A DNA stretch of 64,000 bases from Rhodococcus sp. OK519 (lineage in GTDB: Bacteria > Actinomycetota > Actinomycetes > Mycobacteriales > Mycobacteriaceae): the NCBI RefSeq assembly GCF_003051005.1, contig NZ_QAOW01000008.1, positions 212,259 through 276,258 of the forward strand, read 5' to 3'. The position numbers and the translations under genes were made by a program. How positions within the stretch are numbered: the first letter of the stretch is position 1; each line of letters opens with the position of its first letter. The notes under the pieces are model-generated. The model saw only the letters and a program-made list of their open reading frames with translations, ran no database searches and was not told the origin of the DNA. Below, in pieces: positions 8,860 through 18,224 of this stretch.

Positions 8860-8915
8860 GCGGAAGCGGAGGGATTTGAACCCCCGGTGGGTTTAACGCC
8901 ACGCTCGCTTTCAAG
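8860..8915. repeat. attL: 56-bp duplicate of the tRNA-Ser 3' half
   Basis: These 56 bases are identical to 42536-42591. On the minus strand they hold the tRNA-Ser anticodon loop, 3' anticodon stem, variable arm, T arm and acceptor 3' strand, but no 5' half follows: identity stops exactly after the loop, at 8916. This is a non-functional tRNA fragment left by site-specific integration. Confidence 0.93.
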
Positions 8916-8999
8916 AAGTGAGCGTGCATAAACTCAGAATCCAGGAAGAGTTTCTCCTGGCCAGGCACCTTCCCTTCAGCTAACCGGTCCACGCCTGCA

Positions 9000-9035
9000 C
9001 ATGACACTCCGGCGATGTGTCATGTATGTGTCATG
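9000..9035. promoter_or_regulatory. Putative integrase arm-type sites, left end
   Basis: Two direct copies of TGTGTCATG (9016-9024 and 9027-9035) and one inverted copy, CATGACAC (9000-9007), lie 85-120 bp inside the left repeat. Similar words occur just inside the right repeat at 42455-42474. Short repeats at both ends of an element next to the core are typical arm sites of tyrosine integrases. The assignment is inferred. Confidence 0.45.
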
Positions 9036-9476
9036 TCGACGCCTCCTGATGCCGTCTACGAAACTCACTATCGTTGTTCGCCCTCGCTTGAAACCCCGAT
9101 CGCAGCGCCGACCTGAACACTTGGACCTCAGGGTGAGCAACCGCCAGGCGCGATCCTCGCCCGATGCCACCCCATCACGAGGCTCGAAGCGCATTCTCAC
9201 CAGAACTCGCCGCGGCCGTCGGATACGTGGTTCTGGAGGCCGCCGCCGAAGACTCGCTTGCTGAACTCGTCTTGCTGCGCGTCGGTCTTGCCCAACCTGA
9301 TCCGCGTTGGTGGCGCAGGGACAGATCCCCGTCGAGGCCGTCGAGGCAATCGGCGACCCGCTCCTGCAACCCATGACCGACCTACTGCGCGATCTTCTCG
9401 ATACGCGTCACAACGGTAATGTAACGTTTCCGATACATTCAGACGCGCGCGACCGGGACCTATCGAGGACAGAGCA
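9036..9476. other. Non-coding left-end spacer upstream of hsdM, with an inverted repeat
   Basis: No convincing gene was found in these 441 bp. Near the hsdM start there is an inverted repeat AATGTA-N10-TACATT at 9418-9439, in a locally AT-richer stretch, which could be a promoter or operator for the restriction operon. A short frame around 9190-9290 (SPELAAAVGYVVLEAAAEDS) looks faintly protein-like and may be a gene relic. Confidence 0.4.
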
Positions 9477-11417
9477 TTGGCTGAGGCAGCAAGCAATACG
9501 ACGACCGCACGCATCGTTTGGGAGACAGCCGACAAGTACTTGCGCAACATCGTTGACGAAGAGGATTACGGCGACTACATCCTCCCGTTCACGGTGCTTC
9601 GCCGCCTGGAGTGCATGCTCGCGGACACGAAGGAGGAGGTGACCGCGTTCGTCGCCTCGCTCAGCGGGATGCCGCCGCACCTGATCGACATCGCAGTGAA
9701 GGACAAGTTCGGGCTGAGCTTCTACAACGTCTCGCCGCTCAACCTCGCCACGATCTCCTCTGTCGACGACAACGTCGACAAGTCGCTGCAGAGCTACATC
9801 GACGGATTCTCGAACAACATCTCCGACATCTGGACCTCCTTCGACTTCAACCGCCGCGCGAAGGTTCTTGCCGACGCCAACCGACTGCTCGCCGTGGTCA
9901 AACACTTCTCGAAGCTCGACCTGTCCCCGGGCAAACTCGCCAACACCGCGATGGGGGATGTCTTCGAGGACGTGATGTACCGGGCCTTCAACAAGAAGGG
10001 GAAGGCCGCGGGTAACTTCTACACCCCGCGCGATGCAATCAAGCTCATGGTCGACATCCTGATCACCAACGATGACGACGGACTCGCAGGCGAGAGCGCC
10101 CTGCGTTCCATCTACGACCCGACCGCCGGCTCCGGCGGCATGCTGCTCGTCGCGCAGGACGCGCTCAAGCGGATGAACGAGAAGATCGACGTCACGCTCT
10201 ACGGGCAGGAGCTCATGCCGTCGGCGTTCGCCCTTGGTAAGGCTGACCTGCTGATCCAGGGTGGCCGGCCGGACGCGATCAAGCAGGGCAACACCCTCCT
10301 CGAGGATCTGTACGGGGATCAGACCTTTGACTACGTGCTGTCCAATCCTCCGTTCGGCAAGGACTGGGAGGCCGACGAGAAGGCGGTCAAGGATCAGGCC
10401 AAAATTCACGGGTCGCGCTTCAGCCACGGTCTGCCGGGTACAAGTGACGGTCAGATGTTGTTCCTGGCCCACTGCGCATCGAAGCTCAGTCCCGCGGCCA
10501 AGAATGGTCAGGGTGGCCGCGCCGCCGTTGTCTCGAACCAATCGCCGCTGTTCAACAGCGACAACGGGCCGAACTCGATTCGCCAGTGGCTCCTCGAGGA
10601 AGACCTGATCGACGCGATCATCGGGCTGCCTACGAGCATGTTCTACGGCACCGGAATCGCAACTTACGTCTGGATCCTCGACACGAACAAGGATCCTGAC
10701 CGCAAGGGCAAGATCCAACTCATCGACGGCTCAGGCCAGTGGGACCCACTGCGGAAGCCTATGGGCGACAAGCGCCGCGAAGTCGGGAAGAACCGTCGGG
10801 CGACAATACTCGAGGCGTACAAGGCGTTTGAGCAGGCTGACCCCGCGATCTCTCGCGTTATGACACCGGAGGACTTCATGTTCCGAGACGTGCCTGTGTA
10901 CAAGCAGGCACGGTTCGCGACGTGCTTCAGCAACCCAGTCGTTGAATCGCTGCGCAGTCGTCGAGACTTCACCGAGGATCACGTCGCGATCCTGCGTTCT
11001 CTCGAGGGCACACCCTGGAACGACCTTCCGAAGACGTTCCAGGAAGCCGCGAAGGTTGCAGGGTTGAAGGCCCCAGTTGGTTTGGTTGACGCCGTGATGA
11101 AGGCGATGGCGGTGGCGGACGATTCCGCACCGTTGGCTGTCGACAGGAAGGGCAAACCGGTCATAGCCGCTGATTGGAAACTTACTGAACGTGTGCCGCT
11201 CAGTGAGGATCTCACCGAGCACATGAAACAAGAGGTACTGCCGTATGCGCCGGACGCTCTGTGGGACGAGAGCAAAGCAAAGCACGGCACGGACATCCCC
11301 TTTACGCGGATCTTTTACGTACCCGAAGAAACCCGTCCGCTTGGGGCAATCGACGCGGACGTGCAGAAGCTTATGAGCGAGCTGGCCGAGATTTTCACGA
11401 CGGTGAGTAAAGAATGA
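9477..11417 (+). CDS. hsdM: Type I restriction-modification methyltransferase subunit M
   Basis: The 646-residue protein has an N-terminal helical HsdM domain (about residues 10-150), an AdoMet-binding motif DPTAGSGGMLLVAQDAL (about 205-225) and the N6-adenine methylase motif NPPF in YVLSNPPFGKDWEAD (about 290-300); FYTPRDAIKLMVDIL lies between. Together with HsdS it methylates adenine in the recognition site, and with HsdR it cuts unmethylated DNA. The start is TTG 9477 with GAGGAC upstream. Its stop overlaps the hsdS ATG as ATGA, so the two are translationally coupled. It is slightly longer than many HsdM proteins (about 500-550 residues), with extra sequence at the C-terminus. Confidence 0.95.
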   Translation: MAEAASNTTTARIVWETADKYLRNIVDEEDYGDYILPFTVLRRLECMLADTKEEVTAFVASLSGMPPHLIDIAVKDKFGLSFYNVSPLNLATISSVDDNVDKSLQSYIDGFSNNISDIWTSFDFNRRAKVLADANRLLAVVKHFSKLDLSPGKLANTAMGDVFEDVMYRAFNKKGKAAGNFYTPRDAIKLMVDILITNDDDGLAGESALRSIYDPTAGSGGMLLVAQDALKRMNEKIDVTLYGQELMPSAFALGKADLLIQGGRPDAIKQGNTLLEDLYGDQTFDYVLSNPPFGKDWEADEKAVKDQAKIHGSRFSHGLPGTSDGQMLFLAHCASKLSPAAKNGQGGRAAVVSNQSPLFNSDNGPNSIRQWLLEEDLIDAIIGLPTSMFYGTGIATYVWILDTNKDPDRKGKIQLIDGSGQWDPLRKPMGDKRREVGKNRRATILEAYKAFEQADPAISRVMTPEDFMFRDVPVYKQARFATCFSNPVVESLRSRRDFTEDHVAILRSLEGTPWNDLPKTFQEAAKVAGLKAPVGLVDAVMKAMAVADDSAPLAVDRKGKPVIAADWKLTERVPLSEDLTEHMKQEVLPYAPDALWDESKAKHGTDIPFTRIFYVPEETRPLGAIDADVQKLMSELAEIFTTVSKE

Positions 11418-12652
11418 GTGAATTTACCGGCAATTCCCCCCACTCGCCGGCATACGGAATTCCATCCCATTGGGGGGTGACCAAGTTTGGTTATCACTTC
11501 ACAGAGAGCGACGAGAGGAACGGCTCGAATCCTGTCGGTAAATTGCTTTCAATCTCGGAATATCGAGGCGTTGAAGTAAACACGAGGACGGATGGCCAGA
11601 AGGCCTCGCTTGACGTTTCGAAGTATCGCGCGGTTCACCCTAATCAGCTTGCCGCGAATATGATGTGGCTAAATCATGGGGGTATCGGCGTATCGTCGCT
11701 AACCGGGCACATCAGTCCTGACTACAAGGTGTTCCAGATATCCGATAGTTTCGAGCCACGCTACGTACACCATCTCTTCCGCAGTTCGCGGTATGTCGGA
11801 TATTTCTCGGCTATCGCCACGGGGGTGCGGCCAAACGCTCAACGAGTTACGAAGACCGTACTGGATGCAACCCCGGTACCGCTGCCGCCTCTGGACGAAC
11901 AAGCGTGCATCGCTGACTACCTTGATCGAGAAACAGGCGAGATTGACCTAATAGTCGAAAAGCTAGACGAACTCGCAGCGAAGCTGGAAGCGCGTCGCGG
12001 AATCGCCATCTCGGACGAGATTGCACCACATTACCACGCGGGATCCATTCCCCTCGCGTTCGCATCGGATCCAGCACAGTTTTTTGACGGCGATTGGGTG
12101 GAGAGTAAGGACCAGGATCCCGAAGGAGAAATCCGGCTTCTTCAGCTCGCCGATATAGGCGTGGGGAGGTTTCTTGACAAGTCTGATCGCCACGTTAATC
12201 AGGAGGCGTTCGACCGCCTACAGTGTAAAGAGTTGTCTGTTGGCGACGTCCTAATTGCACGAATGCCCGAACCCATCAGCCGGGCGTGCATACTCCCTGA
12301 GGGTCTAGGACGATCGATCACGGTGGTAGATGTTGCAGTCCTTCGCCCGGATACGAGCAAGATCCTCCCCGAGTACCTTGCTTACGTTCTCAATAGTCGA
12401 AGGTTTCGCAGCCTGGTCGAGAGTCTGCAAGGCGGCTCCACCCGGCAGCGAATCCCTCGTTCGCGGCTCGGGCAGCAGCATGTTCCATTCGTGAGCATTG
12501 AGACGCAGCGGGTCTCCATCGTCAGACTCGACGAGATCACGGGGAAGATCGATGCCATGCTTGCCAAGGTCGCCAGCCTCAAGGCTCTGCTCATCGAACG
12601 CCGCGTGGCGTTGATCACCGACGTCGTCACCGGCCGGAAAGAGGTCGCATGA
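11414..12652 (+). CDS. hsdS: Type I restriction-modification specificity subunit S
   Basis: The 412-residue protein has two target-recognition domains, each followed by a long helical spacer: PVPLPPLDEQACIADYLDRE then IDLIVEKLDELAAKLEARR in the middle, and VSIETQRVSIVRLDEITGKI then IDAMLAKVASLKALLIERR at the end. This is the standard HsdS plan and sets a bipartite target sequence, which cannot be read from the sequence. The first half is visibly poorer in GC than its neighbours, as is common for target-recognition domains that are swapped between strains. It overlaps hsdM by four bases upstream and hsdR by four bases downstream (ATGA). Confidence 0.93.
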   Translation: MSEFTGNSPHSPAYGIPSHWGVTKFGYHFTESDERNGSNPVGKLLSISEYRGVEVNTRTDGQKASLDVSKYRAVHPNQLAANMMWLNHGGIGVSSLTGHISPDYKVFQISDSFEPRYVHHLFRSSRYVGYFSAIATGVRPNAQRVTKTVLDATPVPLPPLDEQACIADYLDRETGEIDLIVEKLDELAAKLEARRGIAISDEIAPHYHAGSIPLAFASDPAQFFDGDWVESKDQDPEGEIRLLQLADIGVGRFLDKSDRHVNQEAFDRLQCKELSVGDVLIARMPEPISRACILPEGLGRSITVVDVAVLRPDTSKILPEYLAYVLNSRRFRSLVESLQGGSTRQRIPRSRLGQQHVPFVSIETQRVSIVRLDEITGKIDAMLAKVASLKALLIERRVALITDVVTGRKEVA

Positions 12653-15600
12653 TGAGCGATGCGCAGCTGATGGAGCTGGAGTTCGAGCGCAACCTCTGCA
12701 CCGAGCTCGCGGAACGTGGATGGCTATACGAGAATGAGGGCAAACCGACCGGCTGGGACATCGGTCTGGCGATGGCCCCCGCCGACGTTCTGAACTGGCT
12801 CACAACCCAGTACCCGGACGAGTACGAGAAGGCCGTGCCTGCAGACCTCGTCGGCAGACAACAGACCGACGCCGAGCGGAAGCTGTTGCAGCACATCACC
12901 AAAGAGCTCGCCAAGGCGACGAAGATGGACGCCACCACCGGCCACCCGGTCGGCGGCCTCCTCGGTGTCCTGCGCAAGGGCTTCACTTATGCCCAGGTCG
13001 GCCGCCCCGCCGCGAAGTTCGGGCCGATGATGGTTTTCCCGCCGGCGAACCCGAACCTCACCGAGGTCGTGGAGGCTGCCGACGCGGTGCGCCTGCGCAT
13101 CCTGCGGCAGGTGCGTTTCGACACCGCGACCACCGAGACCATTGACGTCGTGCTCCTCGCGAACGGCCTGCCGGTAGTGACGCTGGAGCTGAAGACCGAC
13201 AACACCCAGACGGTCAACCATGCAATCCGTCAGTACAAGGAAGACCGCCGGCCGGGAAAGAACCGGGCACTGCTGGTGCCCGGTCGCGCGCTGGTGCACT
13301 TCGCGGTGTCGAATGACCTCGTCTACATGACCACGAAGCTGGAGGGCGAGGACACCGTGTTCCTGCCCTTCAATCAGGGCAACGAAGGCCACGAGGGCAA
13401 TCCGCCTTCAGACACCGGATCGTCGACGAACTACCTTTGGCGTGAGATCCTCGCCCGCCCATCGTTTATGCGCATCCTGAAGGACTTCGCGCTGTTCGAG
13501 CCGAGCAAGTCCGGCAAGAAGGACGGTCGGCTGGTGTTCCCGCGTTTCCACCAACTACGCGCCGTCGAGAGAGTCGTCGACGACATCGAGGCGAATGGGA
13601 CCGGGAAGCGTTACCTGATTTGGCACTCCGCGGGCTCCGGCAAGACGAAGACGATCGCGTGGCTCAGTCACCGGCTAATCCGGCATATGAGCGCGGACTC
13701 GAAGTCGACGTTCGACTCGGTCATCGTCGTCACCGACCGCAATGTGCTCGACGAGAACATCCGACACGACATGAACCTGGTGCAGTCCAGCAAGGGATTG
13801 GTAGTCACCGTCGGGGAGAAGTCTGGGGCGAAGTCACCCCAGCTGAGGAAGGCGCTCGTCGAGGGCGACCACATCATCACCTGCACCCTCCAGACGTTCC
13901 CGGAAGTCATGAAGCTGATCGAGGACAGCGAAGAGCTGCGCGGCCGGCGGTGGGCGGTGATCGCAGACGAAGCGCACTCCTCGCAGTCAGGGTCCGCAGC
14001 GAAGAAGCTGAAGGAGCTGCTGGTCGACGTTGAGCTCGATCCGGACGATGAGGACATCAGCGCCGACGACCTGCTGCTGGCGAAGGACTCGGCGATCGCT
14101 GCGTCTAGCAACATCACGTTCGTGGCGCTTACCGCGACTCCCAAGGCGAAGACGCTGCGACTGTTCGGCACTGAGCGCGACGGACGGTGGGAAGCCTTCG
14201 ACACGTACACGATGGCGCAGGCGATCGAGGAGGGCTTCATCCTCGACGTTCTCACCAACTACTCGACCTACGACATGTTCCTACGGGTGAAGAACACCTT
14301 GGAGGGCGAGACCGAGATCCGAGTCAACACCGGCGAGGCGGTCACCAACATCGTCCGGTTCGCCCGGCTGCACCCGACGGCGATCGCGCAGAAGGTCCGT
14401 GTCGTCATCGAGCATTTCCGGCGGAACGTGATGGATGTGCTCGGCGGCGAGGCAAGGGCGATGGTCGTCACCAGTTCACGCATCGAGGCGCTCAGATGGT
14501 CGAAGAAGATGAATTCCTACCTCGACGAGCAGGGCTACACCGACATGAAGACCCTAGTCGCCTTCTCCGGTTCACTCACCGATGAGGACACCGGCGAATC
14601 CGTCACCGAGGTCTCGCTCAACGACCGCAGCGACGTCGCCCGCACGTTCCGCGAGGAAAGCGAGAACCGCGTGCTCATCGTTGCCAATAAGTTCCAAACC
14701 GGCTTCGACGAGCCACGGTTAATGGCGATGTACGTCGACAAGAAGCTCTCTGGCGTCGCGACCGTCCAGACACTCTCTCGGCTCAACCGCACTTACCCGG
14801 GCAAGACCGCGCCGATGGTCGTGGACTTCCGGAACTCGCCGGCGAGCATCCAGAAGGACTTCAAGCTCTACTACTCCGACGCCCACGTCGAGGGAGACGT
14901 CGACCCGAACGCTCTGTACACGCTCGGTGAACGCCTCGACACCGCCGACATGTACTCGCATGACGAGATGGACGCCGTCGCTGACGCCTTCCTCACCTAT
15001 TCAGGCGGGGAGGCAATCGCGAAGTCCCTCGCGCCGATCAAGAATCGCTGGAACGGTCAGATGCGACAGGCAGTGCTCGGCAAGGACAAGGCGAAGCGCG
15101 AGGAACTTCAGCAGTTCCGCGCTGACGTGATCAGCTACCGCAACGCCTGGCAGTTCCTCAGCCAGATTGTCGACTACCAGGACGCGGACCTGCCCCGCCG
15201 TGCGATCCTGGCCACGCTCCTGGCGCGCAACCTGCACGCCGATGGCGACGACTACGACGACAGCTACTTGGAGGGCGTGCAGCTCTCGGGTGTGAAGCTC
15301 GTACCGTCCGCGATCGGTGAGGACTACTCGCTGAGTGAGGGCAACAGTGACGGAATCAAGTTGCCCACCTTCGATGGAGAGCACAAAGGCGGCGGCGCGA
15401 CACCGCCGCGGGGGCCGCTTGCCGAGGCCATCGACAAGGTAAACGAGATGTTCCAGGCGAAGGGTGTCGATGTGAGCCCGGAGAGCGTGTCCGGGTTCAT
15501 CACGACGTTCTGGGGTTTCCTCGACGCGAACGAAAATGCTGTGGCAATGGCGAAGAACAACACCATCGCTCAGCTCAAGGCTTCTGAAGGATTCAGCGGC

Positions 15601-16128
15601 GCTGTCGGTCTCGCGGTACTGAAGACGGTCAAGGAGACGCAGGAGATCCAGTCGTACATGACCGATCCAGCGTTCCTCGAGGCGATCACTGACATCGCTG
15701 CGGATGCAATCCACACTCGGTATCGCAAAGCCCAGGATGCCGGGAACGACGTTGACCTGACCGAGGACGCGCGAACCGCACGGAAGGTACTCGGCGCGTT
15801 GGCTTCCCTTGAGGATGGCTGGTTCGACGGCGATGCAGGAGAAGCTATCTCGACACTGGTGATTAGTCGAGGCGCTGAGGTCATCGACGCGATGACGGAT
15901 CTCGGGAATGTCACGAAATCGATCTTCCCGACCGAAGAAGGCGGTGTTCGATTCTACTGGCCCGACGCCGAGAATCAGCTGTCGATCGAAGTGGAGCCCT
16001 CAGGTGCGCTCTACATTCACACCGCCGACGTGGCAGCGGGGACATTCCAGGACGCAGCGGTGCCCCGAGACGCCGACATAACCGATCGACTCGCGACGTG
16101 GTTGGCCGAGGACGACGCCGATGAGTGA
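12649..16128 (+). CDS. hsdR: Type I restriction endonuclease subunit R
   Basis: The 1159-residue protein begins MMSDAQLMELEFERNLCTEL. A PD-(D/E)xK nuclease core is visible as IDVVLLANGLPVVTLELKTD (about residues 165-185). The SF2 translocase follows with Walker A HSAGSGKTKT (about 325-335), Walker B IADEAHSSQSG (about 430-440), TATPK and a C-terminal helicase lobe with NKFQTGFDEPRL. A long helical C-terminal region presumably contacts HsdM. With HsdM2HsdS it translocates and cuts unmethylated DNA. Every key motif is present, so the system looks active. It overlaps hsdS (ATGA) and the next gene by 8 bp. Confidence 0.95.
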   Translation: MMSDAQLMELEFERNLCTELAERGWLYENEGKPTGWDIGLAMAPADVLNWLTTQYPDEYEKAVPADLVGRQQTDAERKLLQHITKELAKATKMDATTGHPVGGLLGVLRKGFTYAQVGRPAAKFGPMMVFPPANPNLTEVVEAADAVRLRILRQVRFDTATTETIDVVLLANGLPVVTLELKTDNTQTVNHAIRQYKEDRRPGKNRALLVPGRALVHFAVSNDLVYMTTKLEGEDTVFLPFNQGNEGHEGNPPSDTGSSTNYLWREILARPSFMRILKDFALFEPSKSGKKDGRLVFPRFHQLRAVERVVDDIEANGTGKRYLIWHSAGSGKTKTIAWLSHRLIRHMSADSKSTFDSVIVVTDRNVLDENIRHDMNLVQSSKGLVVTVGEKSGAKSPQLRKALVEGDHIITCTLQTFPEVMKLIEDSEELRGRRWAVIADEAHSSQSGSAAKKLKELLVDVELDPDDEDISADDLLLAKDSAIAASSNITFVALTATPKAKTLRLFGTERDGRWEAFDTYTMAQAIEEGFILDVLTNYSTYDMFLRVKNTLEGETEIRVNTGEAVTNIVRFARLHPTAIAQKVRVVIEHFRRNVMDVLGGEARAMVVTSSRIEALRWSKKMNSYLDEQGYTDMKTLVAFSGSLTDEDTGESVTEVSLNDRSDVARTFREESENRVLIVANKFQTGFDEPRLMAMYVDKKLSGVATVQTLSRLNRTYPGKTAPMVVDFRNSPASIQKDFKLYYSDAHVEGDVDPNALYTLGERLDTADMYSHDEMDAVADAFLTYSGGEAIAKSLAPIKNRWNGQMRQAVLGKDKAKREELQQFRADVISYRNAWQFLSQIVDYQDADLPRRAILATLLARNLHADGDDYDDSYLEGVQLSGVKLVPSAIGEDYSLSEGNSDGIKLPTFDGEHKGGGATPPRGPLAEAIDKVNEMFQAKGVDVSPESVSGFITTFWGFLDANENAVAMAKNNTIAQLKASEGFSGAVGLAVLKTVKETQEIQSYMTDPAFLEAITDIAADAIHTRYRKAQDAGNDVDLTEDARTARKVLGALASLEDGWFDGDAGEAISTLVISRGAEVIDAMTDLGNVTKSIFPTEEGGVRFYWPDAENQLSIEVEPSGALYIHTADVAAGTFQDAAVPRDADITDRLATWLAEDDADE

Positions 16129-16642
16129 GGACGTAGGTGTGCCGAGACGTGAACGGATTGACGTCGGTGAGACGGAACTTTTGCGCCCAATCATTGATGC
16201 CTGGTGCATCGACGGTGTAGTCGATCCGCAAGCGTTCAACCTCAGTAGTGCGGACAAAAAAGACTTCAATCGCATGTCTGTCGTACGCGGCGACGTAACA
16301 ACTCCCGAGCAGGCGTACTTGGCCCGAGCCACCTCGATAAGAGCTCGGTGTGACGCCTCGGGAAAATCGTATACACCTCCGGTCGGCGTCCTGGCCGTGA
16401 CCGTCGAAGAAGTCGAGTCCGTCGAGATCAAGTCGCCCGCAGGCAGCGAAGACCGAACGCCACTCACCGTGTGGGACGACTCGATGAATGACGATCGTCC
16501 AGATGACCACGGCCATATCGACTTCAACGACGTACCCCCCACCGACAAGGGAGCGTGCTTGCTCGCCGCGAAGACGATGCTGGCAATGGCACAAGCCCGC
16601 GGCTGGAAGTACAGACCTGTGGAGCCTGCGGAGGAGCCATGA
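16121..16642 (+). CDS. Unknown 173-aa protein of the hsd operon
   Basis: I do not recognise a named domain. The protein runs from RERIDVGETELLRPIIDAWC through VVDPQAFNLSSADKKDFNRM to PPVGVLAVTVEEVESVEI, then an acidic linker and a final helix ACLLAAKTMLAMAQARGWKY. From memory, the pattern (TxLxR...Q-A-F...LSV...GVxAVTV...H..I.F) matches a widespread family of small orphan proteins often encoded beside a small HTH protein. It starts 8 bp before the hsdR stop and overlaps the XRE gene by 4 bp, so it is translationally coupled on both sides and probably belongs to the defence operon, as regulator, immunity factor or effector. Confidence 0.7.
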   Translation: MSEDVGVPRRERIDVGETELLRPIIDAWCIDGVVDPQAFNLSSADKKDFNRMSVVRGDVTTPEQAYLARATSIRARCDASGKSYTPPVGVLAVTVEEVESVEIKSPAGSEDRTPLTVWDDSMNDDRPDDHGHIDFNDVPPTDKGACLLAAKTMLAMAQARGWKYRPVEPAEEP

Positions 16643-16854
16643 CCGATCCAGCCATGGGCCTGGCTTCCGTCGGCGACGCTGTCCGGGGCGCGCGCCGTGA
16701 ACGCAGGTGGTCTCAGACCCAACTGGGTGACGCAGCAGGGGTGTCCCGGCCGACGATCGCGCGTATCGAACGCGGTGATGACGTATCGGTCGGGACCCTC
16801 GTTAAGGTGACTGCAGCTGTAGGGCTGACGGTCAAGATCGAGGCGGCGCAGTAG
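16639..16854 (+). CDS. Small XRE-family (Cro/CI) HTH regulator
   Basis: The 71-residue protein consists almost only of a helix-turn-helix: VRGARRERRWSQTQLGDAAG, then VSRPTIARIERGDDVSVGTL. It resembles HipB/HigA-type antitoxins and the controller proteins of restriction systems. It overlaps the 173-aa gene by ATGA and is the last gene of the five-gene hsd operon. Likely roles are control of the restriction operon (for example at the inverted repeat 9418-9439) or antitoxin to the preceding protein; both are inferred. Confidence 0.85.
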   Translation: MTDPAMGLASVGDAVRGARRERRWSQTQLGDAAGVSRPTIARIERGDDVSVGTLVKVTAAVGLTVKIEAAQ

Positions 16855-17118
16855 GCCCCGCCTGCTCCTCGCGGACAAACGCCGCCACAATCGAAACACC
16901 CTCGGGCAGCGTCACGCCCTCAGCGATCTGCTGGGCCGCCGGTGCCTGACCGGGCGACTCCTCGCCGCCGTCTCTGAAACGCACCGTCTCCCGACACTCG
17001 CCGCCCGCGGCTGCGTGCTCGTCGTGCTCGCTGTGTTGTTGGTCGTGGTCTCCTCGCTGCTGCAGCCCGCCAACGTCAGCGCGACTGCTGCGGCCGCCCG
17101 AGCGCAGAAGATGCTCAT
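16832..17118 (-). pseudogene. Possible small lipoprotein gene with a frameshift
   Basis: From the ATG at 17118 the frame reads MSIFCARAAAAVALTLAGCS, a good lipoprotein signal with lipobox LAGC, followed by a Thr/Ser/Asn-rich linker. Near 17005 this frame becomes Arg-rich nonsense, while the neighbouring frame continues protein-like (ECRETVRFRDGGEESPGQ, then LPEGVSIVAAFVREEQAG) to a stop at 16832. A single frameshift or a sequencing error would join them. Its end overlaps the convergent XRE gene by about 23 bp. The call rests on composition only. Confidence 0.35.
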
Positions 17119-17251
17119 CTTCTTCAATGCTCGACAGCATCGCAGAGCCACCGATCGTTCTCACGGGCTGTGGCCGTCCCAAACGAGCGTGTCTATCGCA
17201 CAACCTTCTCAGTGACACGGTCAGCATCCTGATGTCGGCGGCCGGGTTCAA

Positions 17252-17625
17252 CCAGGTTGCGGCGTCTCAGAAGTTAATCGGCCGCCCGGAGGTCACTCCG
17301 CCAAGTCGACCACTCGCAAAGCCGGTCGTCGTCGAACAAGTTTCGAGCTCGGGTGGCGTTGTTGCGCCGCCTCAGCCAGTCCGAAGACCTACTGATGCGG
17401 GTACTCGGACGGCGGGGGCCGGCGAGGAAACCAAACCGTGGGGCAGGTCATCCTGTCACCTGATCTTGCAGCAGTCCCGTTCCAGGCGGAGAGTGGCCTG
17501 CTGCAAGGTGCCAGCGATCCATCCAAGGACCGCCAGGGGAACAGCGAAGAGCAACGATCGCCAGAAGGACGACCAGCACACCAGCCCAGCGATCGACAAA
17601 CCCGACGAGTGGGCGTCTCAAGGTT
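17252..17625. other. Gap with no recognisable gene
   Basis: Frames here are Arg/Pro-rich and have no recognisable domains. I see no convincing coding region, RNA gene or repeat. Confidence 0.5.
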
Positions 17626-18063
17626 TCAGTGGCGGTGGCTGAGGCTGGGGGCACCACCGCTGACGACCCGGCGGACCCCCACGGTCGATGTTGGCCGGCC
17701 CGTTCGGGCCTTGGCTGCGCGGATGCGGCTTCGTCCCAGTTCGTCGAAGACCTTCTGGAGGTCCTCCTTGCCGCCGGTGGCCTTGCCACCGGCGGTTCGG
17801 CGGCCCCGTAGGTTCTTCATGTCCTTGCGGTCCTGCTTGGTGGGCTGACCGGATCGCACCCGCTCGGCATGGTTGCGGAACGCTTCGAGCTTGGCGAGTG
17901 CGTCCAGTTCGGCTTGCACCGCCAATCCGCTCTCCGTGCGGGCCTTCAGCTTCTGGAGCGTCTCGTCGAGCCGCTTCGGATCTGCGCGTAGGTGAGCGAA
18001 CCTCTTGAGGTCATGCTCCGTCAGCACGCCCTGTCGCTGTTTCGACTTCTTCGGCTTGGCCAT
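17626..18063 (-). CDS. Small basic helical protein, unknown function
   Basis: The 145-residue protein starts MAKPKKSKQRQGVLTEHDLK and is mainly charged helix (LDETLQKLKARTESGLAVQA, then LDALAKLEAFRNHAERVRSG), followed by a Gly/Lys/Arg-rich tail. It is strongly basic, which suggests nucleic-acid binding, but I recognise no family. The ATG at 18063 was chosen because sequence upstream in the same frame runs into the 94-bp repeat. No partner gene is adjacent. The last 25 residues may be poorly conserved. Confidence 0.55.
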   Translation of the reverse strand: MAKPKKSKQRQGVLTEHDLKRFAHLRADPKRLDETLQKLKARTESGLAVQAELDALAKLEAFRNHAERVRSGQPTKQDRKDMKNLRGRRTAGGKATGGKEDLQKVFDELGRSRIRAAKARTGRPTSTVGVRRVVSGGAPSLSHRH

Positions 18064-18130
18064 GTCGGGAATCGTAGGTTCGGCCCCCGACACCTCGAGA
18101 CGGCGGCATCGCCAAAACCCGCTTCCCCCA

Positions 18131-18224
18131 CTCCGCCACCTCGCCACTCCTACTTTCTGCGCGATCACAGACGGGAATTTCCTTTCCCGCAGCGTCTCCG
18201 GCAAAAGGCCGCCTCAGCGCGCAT
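18131..18224. repeat. Dispersed 94-bp island repeat, copy 1
   Basis: This matches 35416-35509 without gaps at about 80-85% identity; the core around 18184-18224 has only two mismatches in 41. Read on the minus strand, both copies encode similar peptides (LRRPFAGDAAGKEI here, LRWPFAGDAAGTEI in the other), so it may be a transposon or gene relic. It lies in the 376-bp gap between two genes. Confidence 0.6.

Noticed and set aside
8860..8915. A second tRNA-Ser gene at the left end
   Set aside because: Only the 3' half is present; sequence beyond the anticodon loop does not form the 5' half.
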